The position numbers and the translations under genes are program-made. The notes under the pieces were generated by a model. The model was not told the origin of the DNA, ran no database searches, and saw only the letters and a list, made by a program, of their open reading frames with translations. Of a stretch of 64,000 nucleotides of DNA, positions 34,876 through 46,674 are shown one piece after another. How positions within the stretch are numbered: the first letter of the stretch is position 1; each line of letters opens with the position of its first letter. This DNA comes from Takashimella koratensis (lineage: Eukaryota > Basidiomycota > Tremellomycetes > Trichosporonales > Tetragoniomycetaceae), in NCBI GenBank assembly GCA_003116875.1, contig BCKT01000011.1, positions 620,001-684,000 of the forward strand, written 5' to 3'.

Positions 34876-37486
34876 TCACTCGCACCCTCCGCCACAGTAG
34901 CCACCTCCAGACAAGCTGCACCCCATACAACTAACAGGTCCGAACCCCCAGCTAGTCAGGCCGAGATTTAAGATACTCAAGACCCCCTCTCCGAGAACAA
35001 ACCCGGACGCGACGACAATGACGTACAACGGAGTCTCGCCGGTTCCGCTCCGCTTTGCCGCTCGGTAGGCAATGTAGCCGCCGATCAACCGGGCAAGGGA
35101 GAACGATGGCGAATTGAGAAAGCCGATGGCGAAGGCCACACCCGAGGGGAGGTAGGCGATCGCTTTGTTCATCGATGGAGACAGGGGAAGACGAGATCGG
35201 AAGGCTTTGATGAATGCAAACAGAGCAAAGATGGCACCGAAACTCATCATGAAGGGGACAACGTGGGACGGCAACGAGCCGTTGTTCAACAACCGGGCGA
35301 GATTGAGCCTTGACAGTAGTTAGCTCTTGAACCGCCTCGATCGGCTGATTGCGACTCACCAGACTCCTGCAGATGGGACGGCAAACTGTGGACCGGGAAT
35401 CTTGTACACTGAAGTGTAGAACTTGTACCCAGCTGTCGATACGAAGACACTAGCCAGCGAGCCAATGAGCTGTCCGTAGAACTGCGATCGCGGTGAGGCG
35501 CGCAGAAGCTGGCCTGTCTTTAGGTCCTGCATGAGGTCTCCGGCTCTGTAAACGAGCGTCAGCATGCAGACTTGGGCAAGCGCAAGATCATCTGCCTCTT
35601 CACTTACTGCTGAGCTCCAGCTTCTGCCACGCCTCCAGCGATGATATTTGCGACGACGTTTCCAGGCTGGAGAACAGCGAAGATGAGTTGACTAATCTTC
35701 CCGATTCCCGAGACCGGGTTGATATCCGTCTCTCCTAGCGCCCGAACCCCAATTAAGCTGAGCACGCTTGCGAGAAGGAGACCAATCGCCGTCGCCCAAG
35801 GCTTAATCCCATCTGAACCAAAAACGACCCACACAAGGGCAACACCACCAACCCCGCTGATTCCCAAGCCCCAGATCACCCAGGAGGTGGGCACCAGTCG
35901 GTCAGCCGTCTCCATTTCGGGTTCATCCACATCCTCGTCGTCTCCGCCGGAAATGGGGTCAAAGTAGTCGTCCTCGGTCGCGTCAGCTCGGCGGGGAATG
36001 GCGTCGACAAAGACTCTGGGACCCGATGCACGTTGCTTGTAGTGTCGCAGGAAGGTGGACACGTAGGAGATGATGATGGGAAGCAGGGATATGACAGATT
36101 CGGCGATCATGATGGCCAGAGCGATCCAAAGCTGATGACAGATGATCAGCGCACGATAGTTTATGACCCGTTCTTCAAAGCCACTCACGATCCACCCTCG
36201 TGAGCCGTCAGTCGTGGAGGCAACCCGCCCTGGAGCCCATCCAACGTGTTTGGCAACGGGAGAGAGCACGGCCCACCCTACGAGCATTCCGACGTTCATA
36301 GATACAGTGACGGGGAGACCCATGATGATCCCTTGACCCACGTACGACAGGGACGGAGTGAACCTTGACGAAAGAAAAGGAATCAATATTTCGTGTATCA
36401 CGATGCCGGGAAACGCTCACCACCACATCCATTGTGCCGCCATGCCAACACCAAACGGTTGGCTGAAGAGGTCGAAGACCGGAACCGAGTAAAGCACAGG
36501 AAACAGAAAGCTCAAGATCTGTTGCCCCGAGTCAGTAGAATTCACGCCGTCAAGACTTAATGCTGCTTACAGTGATTGATCCACTCGCAAGGAAGCTCCA
36601 ACCAAGCGCCCACCATCCGCTTCCATCCATAATATCCGCCTTGGTATCCCTCCCTCTCGACTGGTCTCCGCCGCTTCGGTCACGCGAGCTGCTCGGGACC
36701 CGCCTGTACGGTCCACCGGGTGTCGGGTCAAGCGATTGGGTCGGTGCCGGAGCTTTGTGCAACAGGGCGATAAGCTGAGCCGTTGCTGTTCCACTTGGAA
36801 AGACAAGTTTCTCCTTGACGATAACCTGTCGCCTGAGCGGAGCGGCGAGGAAAACGCCAAAGAACGCGATTGACAAACACCAGAGGACAAGGCTGGTGTA
36901 GGAGAGGTTGATGGGTCCCCGCCCGTCCTCCTTCGGCTGTAGCATGGTAAGTGCAGGGATGATTCCGACGAGTCCGGCAGCAAGGGGCATTGTGCCTGTC
37001 GCGACGGCGGTGGTTTGGAGCACGACGTTTTCTTGTGGAGACAATGGGCGCGAGGTGGGGAACAGTCGAGGGATGAGAGGAAGGAGTTTGAAGATTGCAA
37101 AGCCCAGAAGAGCAGATTGCAGAGACATCATGGAGACCCAGCCTATAGAGAAGACGCATTGTGAAAGTCAGCTCTCAACGTTTTGTTCCAGTTGAGAGCC
37201 TAGATCAAAGATCAACGAGGCACTCACCTGTTTGCAGACCGAAGTAAATATTGGTCATACAGAGGACAGTACCGACGAGCAAGCCGACAGCGACTGCTCG
37301 AAAAGTGAAGTCGCCCTCAATCACCTGTTCCTCAAAGTAGTCTTCCTCATAGTCGTCCTCTGCATCGTTGGGGACATGGTGGACCATACCTCTCGACGAC
37401 GGCGGGGAGCTAAGGGGCGAAAGCCGTGTCAGCAAAGCTGCTCTTTGGACCTGATCCCATTCTGATTTGGCTTACATGGGATTCAT
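34876..37486 (-). CDS. OPT-family transporter (YSL/OptS-like)
   Basis: A multi-exon gene. Exon 1 is tiny: the ATG at 37484-37486 codes MNP plus two bases, then joins to PPSSRGMVHHV through a GTAAGC donor. An acidic cytosolic N terminus (DAEDDYEEDYFEEQVIEG) is followed by the OPT signature AVAVGLLVGTVLCMTNIYFGLQTGW. Many membrane spans follow, such as LQTTAVATGTMPLAAGLVGI, PSLSYVGQGIIMGLPVTVSM and VVASGFVLGEGVLSILNL. The proteins co-transport oligopeptides or metal chelates with protons, and the lack of a long peptide-type N domain places this copy nearer the YSL/OptS branch. The last residues are Cys-rich (GPVSCMGCSLSGGGYCGGGCE). Substrate cannot be told. Confidence 0.9.
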
Positions 37487-37729
37487 GGGTGGACCGTCGT
37501 GGTGTAAGGTGCGGTCGAGTCTGTGTGGGTGGTGCTGCGATGCTGAGGTGCTGTGCTTGCTATAGACAATGACGAGGCGATGGCTGATATCGATGAGTAT
37601 TTCCGGCGGCCAAGTCCGTCACCGTCTTACGTAATCCACCACGGCTCATCCAAATCCGCCCACCGCCAACTACTACTAACACGGCGATTTCCACCTCCAC
37701 TCTTCTCTCCACCACCCAGCCCTCATCTC

Positions 37730-38797
37730 ATGTCCGACTTGGAGCCTGACCCAGACGCAGAAGACTCGATCGAGTATGACCACTCGGTCGACGAGTCGCC
37801 CAAACCATCAGACGGTGAGTGTCATGTCAGCTCCCTGTCGCTCCTGCATGGACCCGCGCTGACCATCCCTTGCCTGCGTGCTCTACAGAGCGACCGGATC
37901 TCGGCCATCTCGCTCAGTGGTCAGTCTCGAGTCACAAGTATGGCTTTGGCGTAGACAATTTGAGAGATGGGAATGAGAACACGTTCTGGCAGTGAGTGTG
38001 TATCCTACAGCATCTATGAGCCAGCACTCTAAGCTCAGCGCAAGTCGCGTCTCGAAGAGTGGAGACTGACACCCCACCTTACTCAGATCCGAAGGTCCTC
38101 AGCCTCATACTATCGATCTTTCGTTTCCCAAACGCGTCTTTGTTTCGGTATGTCTCACCTTCTGATGACCCTGCTAGGTTTACATGCTAAGTACCTCCCC
38201 GAAGATGATTTGTCTGTTCACGTCCCACCCTCGAGACGACTCTTATACTCCGTCCAAGATTTCTATACGAGCCGGGACGGGCGTGCACGACTTGCAGGAG
38301 GTAAGTCAGTGACGAGTTTGAGTCTCTTCGGCCCTTGTGCTCACGATGGGCTTTTGCTGTCTTAGGTCAGGCTCCAGGAGTTTGACAAGCCAGACGGATG
38401 GATTCCAATACCCCTGCGACCGATGGACTCTTCGGGCGAAGACGAGAACGTGGAGGGGTACGTCGACTTGCGTGAAACTACCGTTGCTAACATCATGCAG
38501 ACCACCTATCCCATGTCATCACCTCCGTGTCGTCATCATGGCCAACCACCTCAACGGCAAGGACACGCACGTCCGCGGCCTGAAGATCTACGGCCCCCAA
38601 TCGTAAGTGCATTTGTCAACGTCCAACTGCCAGCTATCTAACATGATTTCAGAGCGGCACAGACTGCAGCGGATGAGGACGACCTCGCAGAGCCCGGAGA
38701 GGCTCTGATGTCTGGTCCCAAACTGCTTCGGCTCGGTCACGATGGACTTACAGGCTTTACAAGCCAGCGACTGAAAATGCACGAGCGAATCCGATGA
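37730..38797 (+). CDS. DOC1: APC10/DOC1, anaphase-promoting complex subunit
   Basis: The ATG at 37730 gives MSDLEPDPDAEDSIEYD; an in-frame ATG at 37580 could add 50 residues but would start within 94 bases of the divergent OPT gene. Introns restore the DOC domain: HLAQWSVSSHKYGFGVDNLR, DGNENTFWQSEGPQPHTIDL, SFPKRVFVS, then KYLPEDDLSVHVPPSRRLLY and HHLRVVIMANHLNGKDTHVR-GLKIYGPQ. In the family this jelly-roll domain helps the APC/C E3 ligase hold degron substrates. The C terminus is KMHERIR, so it ends Ile-Arg, the IR tail that docks to Cdc27/APC3 TPR repeats. This is a complete, well-conserved subunit that acts in mitosis in the nucleus. Confidence 0.93.
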
Positions 38798-39010
38798 ATC
38801 TCAACACCGACTTTGAACCTCTCCTCCCATCATTCCCCACAACCTCTAGCATTGACGACACTGTAATGAATGATGTGCATGTTACCGGATGATATTATGA
38901 ATGCTATGCTATGAATGGTTGGAATGCCATGCTATTGTAGACAGAGGAATGAAGGGGGAGCCGCTTCCACAAGCCCAGTGTAGATGCAAACTCGATGCTA
39001 CGTTGGAAAT

Positions 39011-40677
39011 CTACTTCTCGTCCTTCGTATAACTGCTCTCGTCTACACTTCCTTCTCTCGCTTCGCGCTTCTGCCCAGCAAAACGATGAAGCATCGCCTC
39101 CTTCCGACTCATTGGTGGCTGTTCCCCTCGCGCTACCATCTCCGCATGTAACGCGTCAAGTCCCTCCTTGATTTCCTGTCGTTTGATTTCTCGCCTCGCC
39201 CTAATTGCCTCCCGCCTATTCATTTCGTTCAAACCCATTCCTTTTTCCCGCAACTGTATCTCCTTCTCTCGTAGCCGCATCTTTCGCTCCTCTAACAGCA
39301 ACTGACGTTCCGCGACCGTCACTTTCTCGCCCGCCCTAATCCTGCCTGAGAGACCAGATGTCGTCGGTGCCAGTCCATTGAGCTCGGTTCGAAACTTGAT
39401 CATCTGACGAAGCATCGAGTGAATTGGCGTATCGATGCCCAATCGCTGGCCAAACTCGACGATCGCCCCGTTGATATAGTCGATCTCTGTCACGTCGCCG
39501 TTCTTTACGTCGACCGCCATCGAGCTGATATTCTCCGCTGTGCCATGCGCAAGGGCCCTAACAGAGCGCTCCAGGGCCTTCTTCGAGAAAAACTCGATGA
39601 CTTCCATCGGTGCGTTGCCTGACGGGGACATGGAGTGAATGTAGGATGTCAGGACCTCGCTCGTTTCGGCCGATATTTGGCTAATAAGACGATTGCCGGG
39701 AAAAGAATTAGAGGCCAATATGCCGTTTGGAAGGAACCCGCCGCCGATGAGAGCCGTGAGAGGATTAATCGTGGCGTTGAGAGCGAGTTTTCGGAGCAGC
39801 TGGTGGTAGAGGTGAGGCATGGGGAGGAGGGAGGGGGAGAGCTCTTGCATGGCAAGAAGCCCGGACAGAGTTGAGTGCAGGTTGTTGACTGTTGAACTGG
39901 GCGAGGGTGGTAGAGGTACAGTCGGCGACTCGGGCGGCGTAAGAACGGGCAGTGTTCCGACCTGTCGACCCCAAAGCCACGATTCGAGGTCGACCTGTAT
40001 TCTTGGATCAGGGGCGATTCCAAGCCGGATATCTCCATGCCCCTGCTTGGAGGTATGGATCACGCTGCCCAGGGTTCCGGTCCGAGCGACGCCGTGAGTG
40101 ACTGTACCAAGAACAAAATGAGGACGGGTGATTGGATCGGGCCAGATTTTCGCACAGAGCTCGTCGTATACGCCCATGCCGTTCTGCAGCAATGTGATGA
40201 CTGATCGCGGACCAAGGCGAGGGACAAGGGGTGACAGCGCGTTCACAGTTGCTGGAGCTTTGACGCAAACAATAAGCGAATCGATCGGATCGGGGCTAGC
40301 GTTCCCGTCATGATCGTCCGGTTCGTCTTTCCCAGGCTTTGTTGTCTTCACCTTGGATATCTCGCTGAACACTTTGCTTGGCGCCGATGACTCAACGTCG
40401 AACCCGCTAGAAGTGGTGGTTTGACCATCGCGTGAGACGTGAAGTGCGTGCCGCTCCGATGCCCGGGGATTTCCTTTAGCATCGAGCAAGGAATGACCGA
40501 GGCGTGGCCTGTGCTTGTTCCGAACAAGCAAGGAGATGGGTACGGAGGGATTGGCGAGCCGGAGGTGGTGAGCGACGAGTGTGCCTATCGAGCCGAGACC
40601 GAGCTGCGGGGAAGTGGAGGTCAGCTTGGGCTAGCCAGGCGGTTAGGCAGTGAGGGACTGACGATGTGAAATCGCAT
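39011..40677 (-). CDS. Ketopantoate reductase-like (ApbA/PanE family) with long C-terminal helix
   Basis: Exon 1 (ATG at 40675-40677) codes MRFHI and splices to LGLGSIGTLVAHHLRL, giving the Rossmann motif GLGSIG; the donor is GTCAGT and the acceptor CCCCGCAG. Exon 2 runs 506 codons to 39011. Family landmarks are VITLLQNGMGVYDEL, VLGTVTHGVARTG, KLALNATINPLTALIGGGF (with the catalytic Lys and the Asn) and VKNGDVTEIDYINGAIVEF (with the Glu). Family members reduce ketopantoate with NADPH in vitamin B5 and CoA synthesis; fungal paralogues may act on other 2-keto acids. After the enzyme part is an extra stretch of about 110 residues, highly charged and helical (AERQLLLEERKMRLREKEIQ, RREAIRARREIKRQEIKEG). 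Substrate is not certain. Confidence 0.85.
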
Positions 40678-41426
40678 GGCGGAGCTGTACGCTCGCTCCT
40701 GCCTGCTCTGAATCCAGGCAGACCTGTGAGCGAGTGTGGTGAGTCGAGTGGGCCGGCGAGGGGGTTGGGGGTGGTGAGTCGTGAGTCGTGAGTGAGTGGT
40801 GGAGAGGAGTGCAGAGTCAAGATGATCGCTGGTTTCACTGCTACACTGCCCGTTGCCACCGTGTGCACCCTGTCAAACTCCGGCATCAAAATTCAGCGAA
40901 AAAAGGCCGTCACCATTTCACCATTTCACCATCACCACCATCCACCATCCACCACCACCCACCCACCACCATCCTATCCCAACGCCCATCTCACACCTCA
41001 ATCCCAACCGTGAGTCGCCAAGCGCTTCTTCTCCTCGGGATCGCTTCCCCTGCTCCCTCTCCCTGCACGCAGCCAGCGCGAAGACGTCTCTCGTCGTGTC
41101 CTTTTCCTCCTTTCTTTTGGTCCATTTTCTTCTTTTCTCCCCGTGACTAGCGTCTCGTCGCTCTTATTCTTTAAACCGTATCGCGCCCACCCTCCCGTCA
41201 TCATCTGAAGGCGACTCAACTCGGCATTCAATCCCTACGCACCACGTCAAATCTCTCTCTTCCGCCTGCACACCCTTCCCTCCCCTCACACCTTGTCTCG
41301 GCTAGCATCTTTTGAGCTCTGAAAAAGTATCCCAAAAAAGATTATTCGGTTCGGTCAGACGAGAGGCAGACGTTCATCAAACTCCATCCAACCGCGTCCG
41401 CAACTAATAAAACCTCTCTTCACCAG
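40678..41426. promoter_or_regulatory. Divergent promoter, ketopantoate-reductase-like / GYF gene
   Basis: Contains a GTGAGTCGTGAGTCGTGAGTGAGTGG short tandem near 40773-40800 and a CACCAT/CCATCCACC microsatellite-like stretch at 40917-40975. CT-rich leader follows (41060-41300). No gene or clear TATA box is seen. Confidence 0.5.
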
Positions 41427-44400
41427 ATGTCGATTCATTTCGCACCTCAATGGGTCAAGCCCATCAAACCGTCTGGAGCATCCGTGACGCCGACCGACGG
41501 CCCGCCTTCCCAACTTTCCAAAGCCTCTCCATCCGTGCCCTTCCCGGCCTTGTCGCAAGCCAATCACCCTCGTGTCGGCTCACCCACAACGCCTGGAGGA
41601 GGTCTCGGCGGCTTGAGCGCGGCACCCAACCCCCCTCTCTCCTATTCGCGTATCACGCATACCCCCATCTCCCCAGGTGTCGCCCAGGACGGTTACTTCC
41701 CCCACACCGACGCGCCAAACGGAGCCGAGGCGACACCGTACCCGTTCAGGTATAGCCGCGAGCAGATGTTGGCGCTCTGGGACGAGGAGAAGGTCAAGGA
41801 GCGTCCAATCGAGCTTCTTAATATGGATGCGAATGGCGCGGTGATTGTCAGCAAAGACGTCGTGAGGCCAGTCGGTTTGCGGGAGATGTCCGAGCAGGAG
41901 AAGAAGGTAGGTTTTTTTTTCTTTTGATTGATAAATTTGGGTCAATTTGACACAGTCGTCTAAGATTCTCTCTTCCAACGTCCATCCGCCGGCACCCGTG
42001 CGGCGACAGCCAGTGCATGTCGTCAACCAACCGGTGGCGCCAGAGGCCATCGGAACGAACGGAGGGGTGCCTACTCGTCGTCCAATCGGTCCCCCTACGA
42101 CGACGAAAGACGCAGCTGCACCCACTTCGCTGTCCAACGGTCGCCCAGCTGCTGGTTTCGGAGGGTTTGGGCGTGGGGAAGGCGGAGCCTTTGGAGGGGG
42201 CAAGTTTGGAAGCGCGTCGATTGGGACTGGTCAGCCTGGCGGTGTTGGCGGAGGGTTTGGAGGTGTCGGAAAGAGGGCGAGAGTGAAAACGGAGGGTACC
42301 GAAGTGACGGGAGGTGAGTTGAGCTTTCAAATTATTGTCATTTTGACTGACGTGACTAGCAGAGCCAGCACGTCCGTCAGCTGCGTCCTCCTGGCGCCCG
42401 TCTCGAACTCTATCTGGGACGTTCGAGGGCGTGCTTGGGTTCGGCAACTCAGCGTCGTCCACCACCACCGCCCCGGCACCTTCGACCACCACCGCTATCG
42501 CGCCCGAGCCCATCGCGGAGACCGAGTCGGCGGCACAGAACGCTGCGTCGGCTGGCTGGCGTGAGCGAGAGCGTGCAGCGGCCAACGGGCACCCGCCGCC
42601 CAAGGTGGAGGATCCCAATGCTGTCCGCGCTCCTGCGCCCGATTTCGGCAACGGCGGCGGGCCAGGCTGGGGATCGGGGCAGAGGAAATGGAGATCTGTC
42701 GCTGGGGTGGCCCAGACCGAGGAGAAGGTGAGTGTGCAGTATGGAAAGTCACCCAGTTGTCGAGAGTGTACGCTGACCGTCGTGTTTCGCTTCAGACGTT
42801 GACCATCCCGATCACGGACCACGAGAACGTGTCGGAATCAGTAATGGCTTCAGCGTCAGCCACTCCTCTCCCGGAACGTGACGCGGCTGTCCTCACGGCC
42901 GCTCAGACTCCTGTCGAGATGCCTACTGAGACGGCGCCGGCCCCGATGGACCCACCCCACCACGCTACACCAACTCCCGCCGAGCCCGCCCCGCCCGCTC
43001 AGGAGAAGGAGGATTTGTCAACAATTCAGTGGTTCTACCGCGACCCCAATGGGCAAGAGCAAGGTACGTTTTGACATAGCACACCTCGCTGGATATCCCG
43101 AGTCCGTCGCAAGCCGTCGCTGACCACAATCTATCCAGGCCCATTTGCGGGCGCGCAGATGCACGATTGGTACTCGCATTCGTACTTTAGCGACGACCTC
43201 CCTCTCCGCCGCGAGTCGGAATCGACTTTCAACTCGCTTGCCGAACTCAAGTTGGCGACTGGCAACGCTGTTCAGCCTTTCCTTTCTCCTATCCGCCCGC
43301 GTGCTCCCCCTCCCCCGCCCAACCTGCCTGTCCCCTTTGGCGCCGTCCCACCTGCCCTCTCTCCTCAGCCAGCGCAACAGCCAGCTCCCTTGGTCGACCA
43401 GTTCCGTGGTCTCGCTGTCCAGAGCCCCTCGATTGCATCCCCGCAGTACAACAACCAGTTCAACAACGCCCCTTACTCCCCGCAGTACATGCCACTCGGT
43501 CCCGGGGAGCCGGGTCAGTTCCGCTCCGCCCAGTCGGCGTGGTCGGCTGCGCCCGCGCCTCAATCGCCTATGAATCGCATCAACGGAGTGTACGGTTCGA
43601 TCGGGCCCGGTGGTCCCATCCCATCCCCCAACGCTCCCTTCCTTCACCAGCAACAGCAGTCAATGTTCTCCCCTCTCGGGCCTTCCGGCACCCCAGCTCA
43701 CCTCCTTGCTCCCGGCGCTGAAATGTTCAATGCCCCGACCGGCCCGATGTACCCCCAGGTCTCTCCTTGGGGGTCGGGCGCGGGTCTCCCTGGTGCCCCG
43801 TCGCCAGCGTCCGCCGCGTACCAGCAGCAGCAGCAGCCCCAGCAGCCGTGGTTGCAGCAGTTCCCGACCCTTTCCTCGCCACAGCCGATCGCTCAACCTC
43901 AAACCCAGCAGCCGGAGATTGAACAGCCCCTGCTCCAGCAGCAACCTCTTGTTCCCGACGAGCCGTCGTACTTCCCTCCCGCTGAACAAGCGGCGGAGAT
44001 GGTCGAATTGGCCGAAGCGCTCGTGGAGGAGACTGAAGCTCGGGACGAGCCCGTCGCCGCGCCGCCGGTTGCCGAGAACGAGTTGACTCCAGAGACAGAG
44101 CAGTTTGTCGAGGAAGAAGAGCCAACCCCTGAGCCTGTGCCCGAGCCCATTGCGCCCAAGGCAGCCCCGCCTTCTGTCTGGGGCCAGAAGACTATCGCAA
44201 CGCCTACCAAGCCCGCGACATCGACTCCAAGCCGCAAGGCATCGCTGAGCCAGCAGACTCAACCCCAGTCCTCGATTCCTGCCACCACCTCTTCCCTCCC
44301 GCCCCCGCCGGCGTCGCTCCCGGCCAAGCCGGTGACCCGCGCCGAGACCAGCCCCGTGACAGCGACCTCGCCCGTCATCCCCACCGCCTCCGTCGCTACT

Positions 44401-45614
44401 CCTGACCGCCCTTCGTCCAAGCCCGCACCATGGGCCGTCGCTGAAAAAGCCGCCACGCCGTCGTCAGGCCCTTCGTTGCGCGAGATTCAGGAGACCGAGG
44501 CTCGCCACGCCGAGGCCCGCAGGCAAGCTCTTGCGGACGCTCGTGCCGCCTCGGCTTCCCCGGCCCCACTTACTTCGTCTGCATCCAATGACGACTTCCC
44601 ATCCACGATCGCGTGGGGTCTCCCCTCGACGGGCGCAGGGAGCAAGAGTTCGGCCAGCGCTGCTGTCTCCTCGCCGTCAGTGTCGACCCCGCCGGCCCCG
44701 GCCTGGGGAACGGGCGAGGCAGCCGCACCGAAGAAGACACTCAAGCAAATCCAGGAGGAAGAAGAGAGGCGCAGGGCAGCAGTCGCGAATCAGCGTGCTC
44801 AAGCTCTCGCAGCTGCCACCGCGTCTTCTCCCGGTGGACCCTCCGCCGTGGCCTTGGCCAAGCGAGGCTACGCAGACTTGGCTGCGACCTCTGCCCCTGT
44901 TCCTGTGAGTGGCTTTCCAAGTGATTTGCGATACACAGTTGTCATCAGAGAACGAGGGGAGATTGTTGTGCTGACGATGTTATAGGCTACTGTTGGATGG
45001 ACCACCGTGGGAGCTGGCGGTAAGGCTTCGGCCCCACCGCCCGCAGCCACTCGACCCGCCGCGTCTGCAACTGCCACTCCGACCCGTCCGTTGACCGCAT
45101 CCATCCCGCCCAAACCCATCTCCACTCCAGTCCAGACTGGCGCTCAGAAGATTGCTAAAGCCAATGGCGCGGGAGACGAGTTTGCCGCCCCCTCGGTCGA
45201 GTTCATCCGATGGACCAAGCAGGCTCTCAGCGGGTTAAGTGTAAACGGTGAGTTCAAGCCCCGGTTGATATCTCAATCAGGAGTTTCCATGTGCTGATAA
45301 CGTGCCTGTGTTCATCAGTCGACGAGTTTATCCAGATGCTGCTTCAGTTCCCTATTGACCCCCCGGCTTCGTCCCGTAACGATGTTCTCGAGATCATCTC
45401 TGACAGCGTTTACGCCTCTTCCGCGACTCTTGACGGCCGTCACTTTGCTCAAGAATTTTTCGACCGCCGCAAGGCCGACGCTACGCGTGGGGGAAGCAAA
45501 CCCGTCGCTCGGGTTGGTAACCTTGCCGATGTGGTCAAGACTCAGCCGAAACCTGCCGCAGGTGCCGATCTGGGGTTCAAGGTCGTGAAGAGCAAGAAGG
45601 GGAAGAAGGTTTAA
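41427..45614 (+). CDS. GYF-domain protein, Smy2/GIGYF type
   Basis: The ATG at 41427 opens MSIHFAPQWVKPIKPSG. An N-terminal block YRYSREQ-like (FRYSREQMLALWDEEKVKER) resembles the conserved region before the GYF domain in fungal and plant GYF proteins. Gly-rich stretches follow. The GYF domain is complete: STIQWFYRDPNGQEQGPF with an intron splitting the QGPF codon, then MHDWYSHSYFSDDLPLRR. It binds Pro-rich ligands (PPG-phi type). A very long Gln/Pro/Ala-rich linker contains coiled Arg/Glu helices (LREIQETEARHAEARRQALA, LKQIQEEEERRRAAVANQRA). The C-terminal block is RWTKQALSGLSVNVDEFIQM and RRKADATRGG. GYF proteins act in translational repression and COPII traffic; a role in mRNA repression is inference. 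The gene is intron-poor through its 3' half. Confidence 0.9.
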
Positions 45615-46674
45615 GCGGTGATTCAGAGTGGTGAAGTAATGTTGGACCAATGGACGAGAAAAGCACAGATTAGTGACGTGTAGTGAAGAGAGTGAAAAAT
45701 CGTTCAGAAGGGGTGTAGTATGCTCGTGAATCCGTGTGCCGTGTCTACCCGATTTACAATGTCTAAATCCCTACCTCTGGGTGGGATGGTCAATTCTCGT
45801 TGCTTGATTGAATTGTACTGGTCGGCAGTCGTCTCTCCTCAATTCATCCTCAATAAATCCATATCTCGTTCTACCCACTCGTAGCCTTTCTCCCCTCACC
45901 CCTCATCTCTCACCTATTGTCTTCGCACACATCCTCACTCCCTCCGTCCCACGCCATATCAGCACTTTCTTTAGGCAGTCTTCCTTCCATTTTCTCTATT
46001 ATTTCTATTTTTGCATGTGCATGTCCCCATTGCCACCTGTTCCTCAATCAGTCAAGGTGTACACAATTCATTCGGTCACCATTGATAAGACGCAATCGTG
46101 TGAACGGGACGTTTTTGCCGATGATCTGTGTAAGCGGACACGGCTACCATGAGGTTGTCAAAAGACCAAGTGAGGGTCATCTGGATTACATTGCACAATT
46201 GAAACGAGATGGGATCTGATACGGAAAGGGAACAGGACGTTGAGAATCGATCGTAAATAATCTGTTTGAGCTGAATTGTATGACACAAAGGGAGAAAGCA
46301 AACAGCTGTCGCCTGAGGACGAGAAAGAAGAAGAATCGATGTTTGGAAATGATACGGATGATCTCTGATGTTTTGGCTATGTAACAAACATGGGTGGATG
46401 GAAAGAGGTGAGAATGTATGAACCTTCTGAATCCGATCGATGACCAGGAATATGGAGAGATGAACAGCTGCGGCTGTGGTTGATTGTTTTTTTTTCTTTT
46501 TCTTTTTTTTCAAAAGGATGAGTCGAATGAACTCAGAAAAGCAGACGCGAAGGAGTTACAGAAGATCGAGGTGTTAGCCGCCAGAGCTGAGCTCTGGGAC
46601 AAAGTGCAATTCAAAGAGTGGGTGTTTGGTTTGCAGGGAAGAGTTAGGAGATAGTCAACAAATGTCAACAGATA
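45615..46674. other. Convergent intergenic region, GYF gene / SFR1-like gene
   Basis: More A/T-rich than its neighbours. It holds a T-rich tract at 46487-46511 (A-rich on the minus strand) and simple CT stretches. No ORF, tRNA-like fold or domain is convincing. Confidence 0.6.

Noticed and set aside
37580..37729. Upstream ATG extending APC10 by 50 residues
   Set aside because: The extension is low complexity, lies in the short promoter shared with the OPT gene, and is not needed for the DOC domain. Kept only as an alternative.
43159..44262. Long antisense ORFs across the GYF gene
   Set aside because: GC-rich codon bias opens other frames; only the plus frame carries the GYF signature and matching splice sites.
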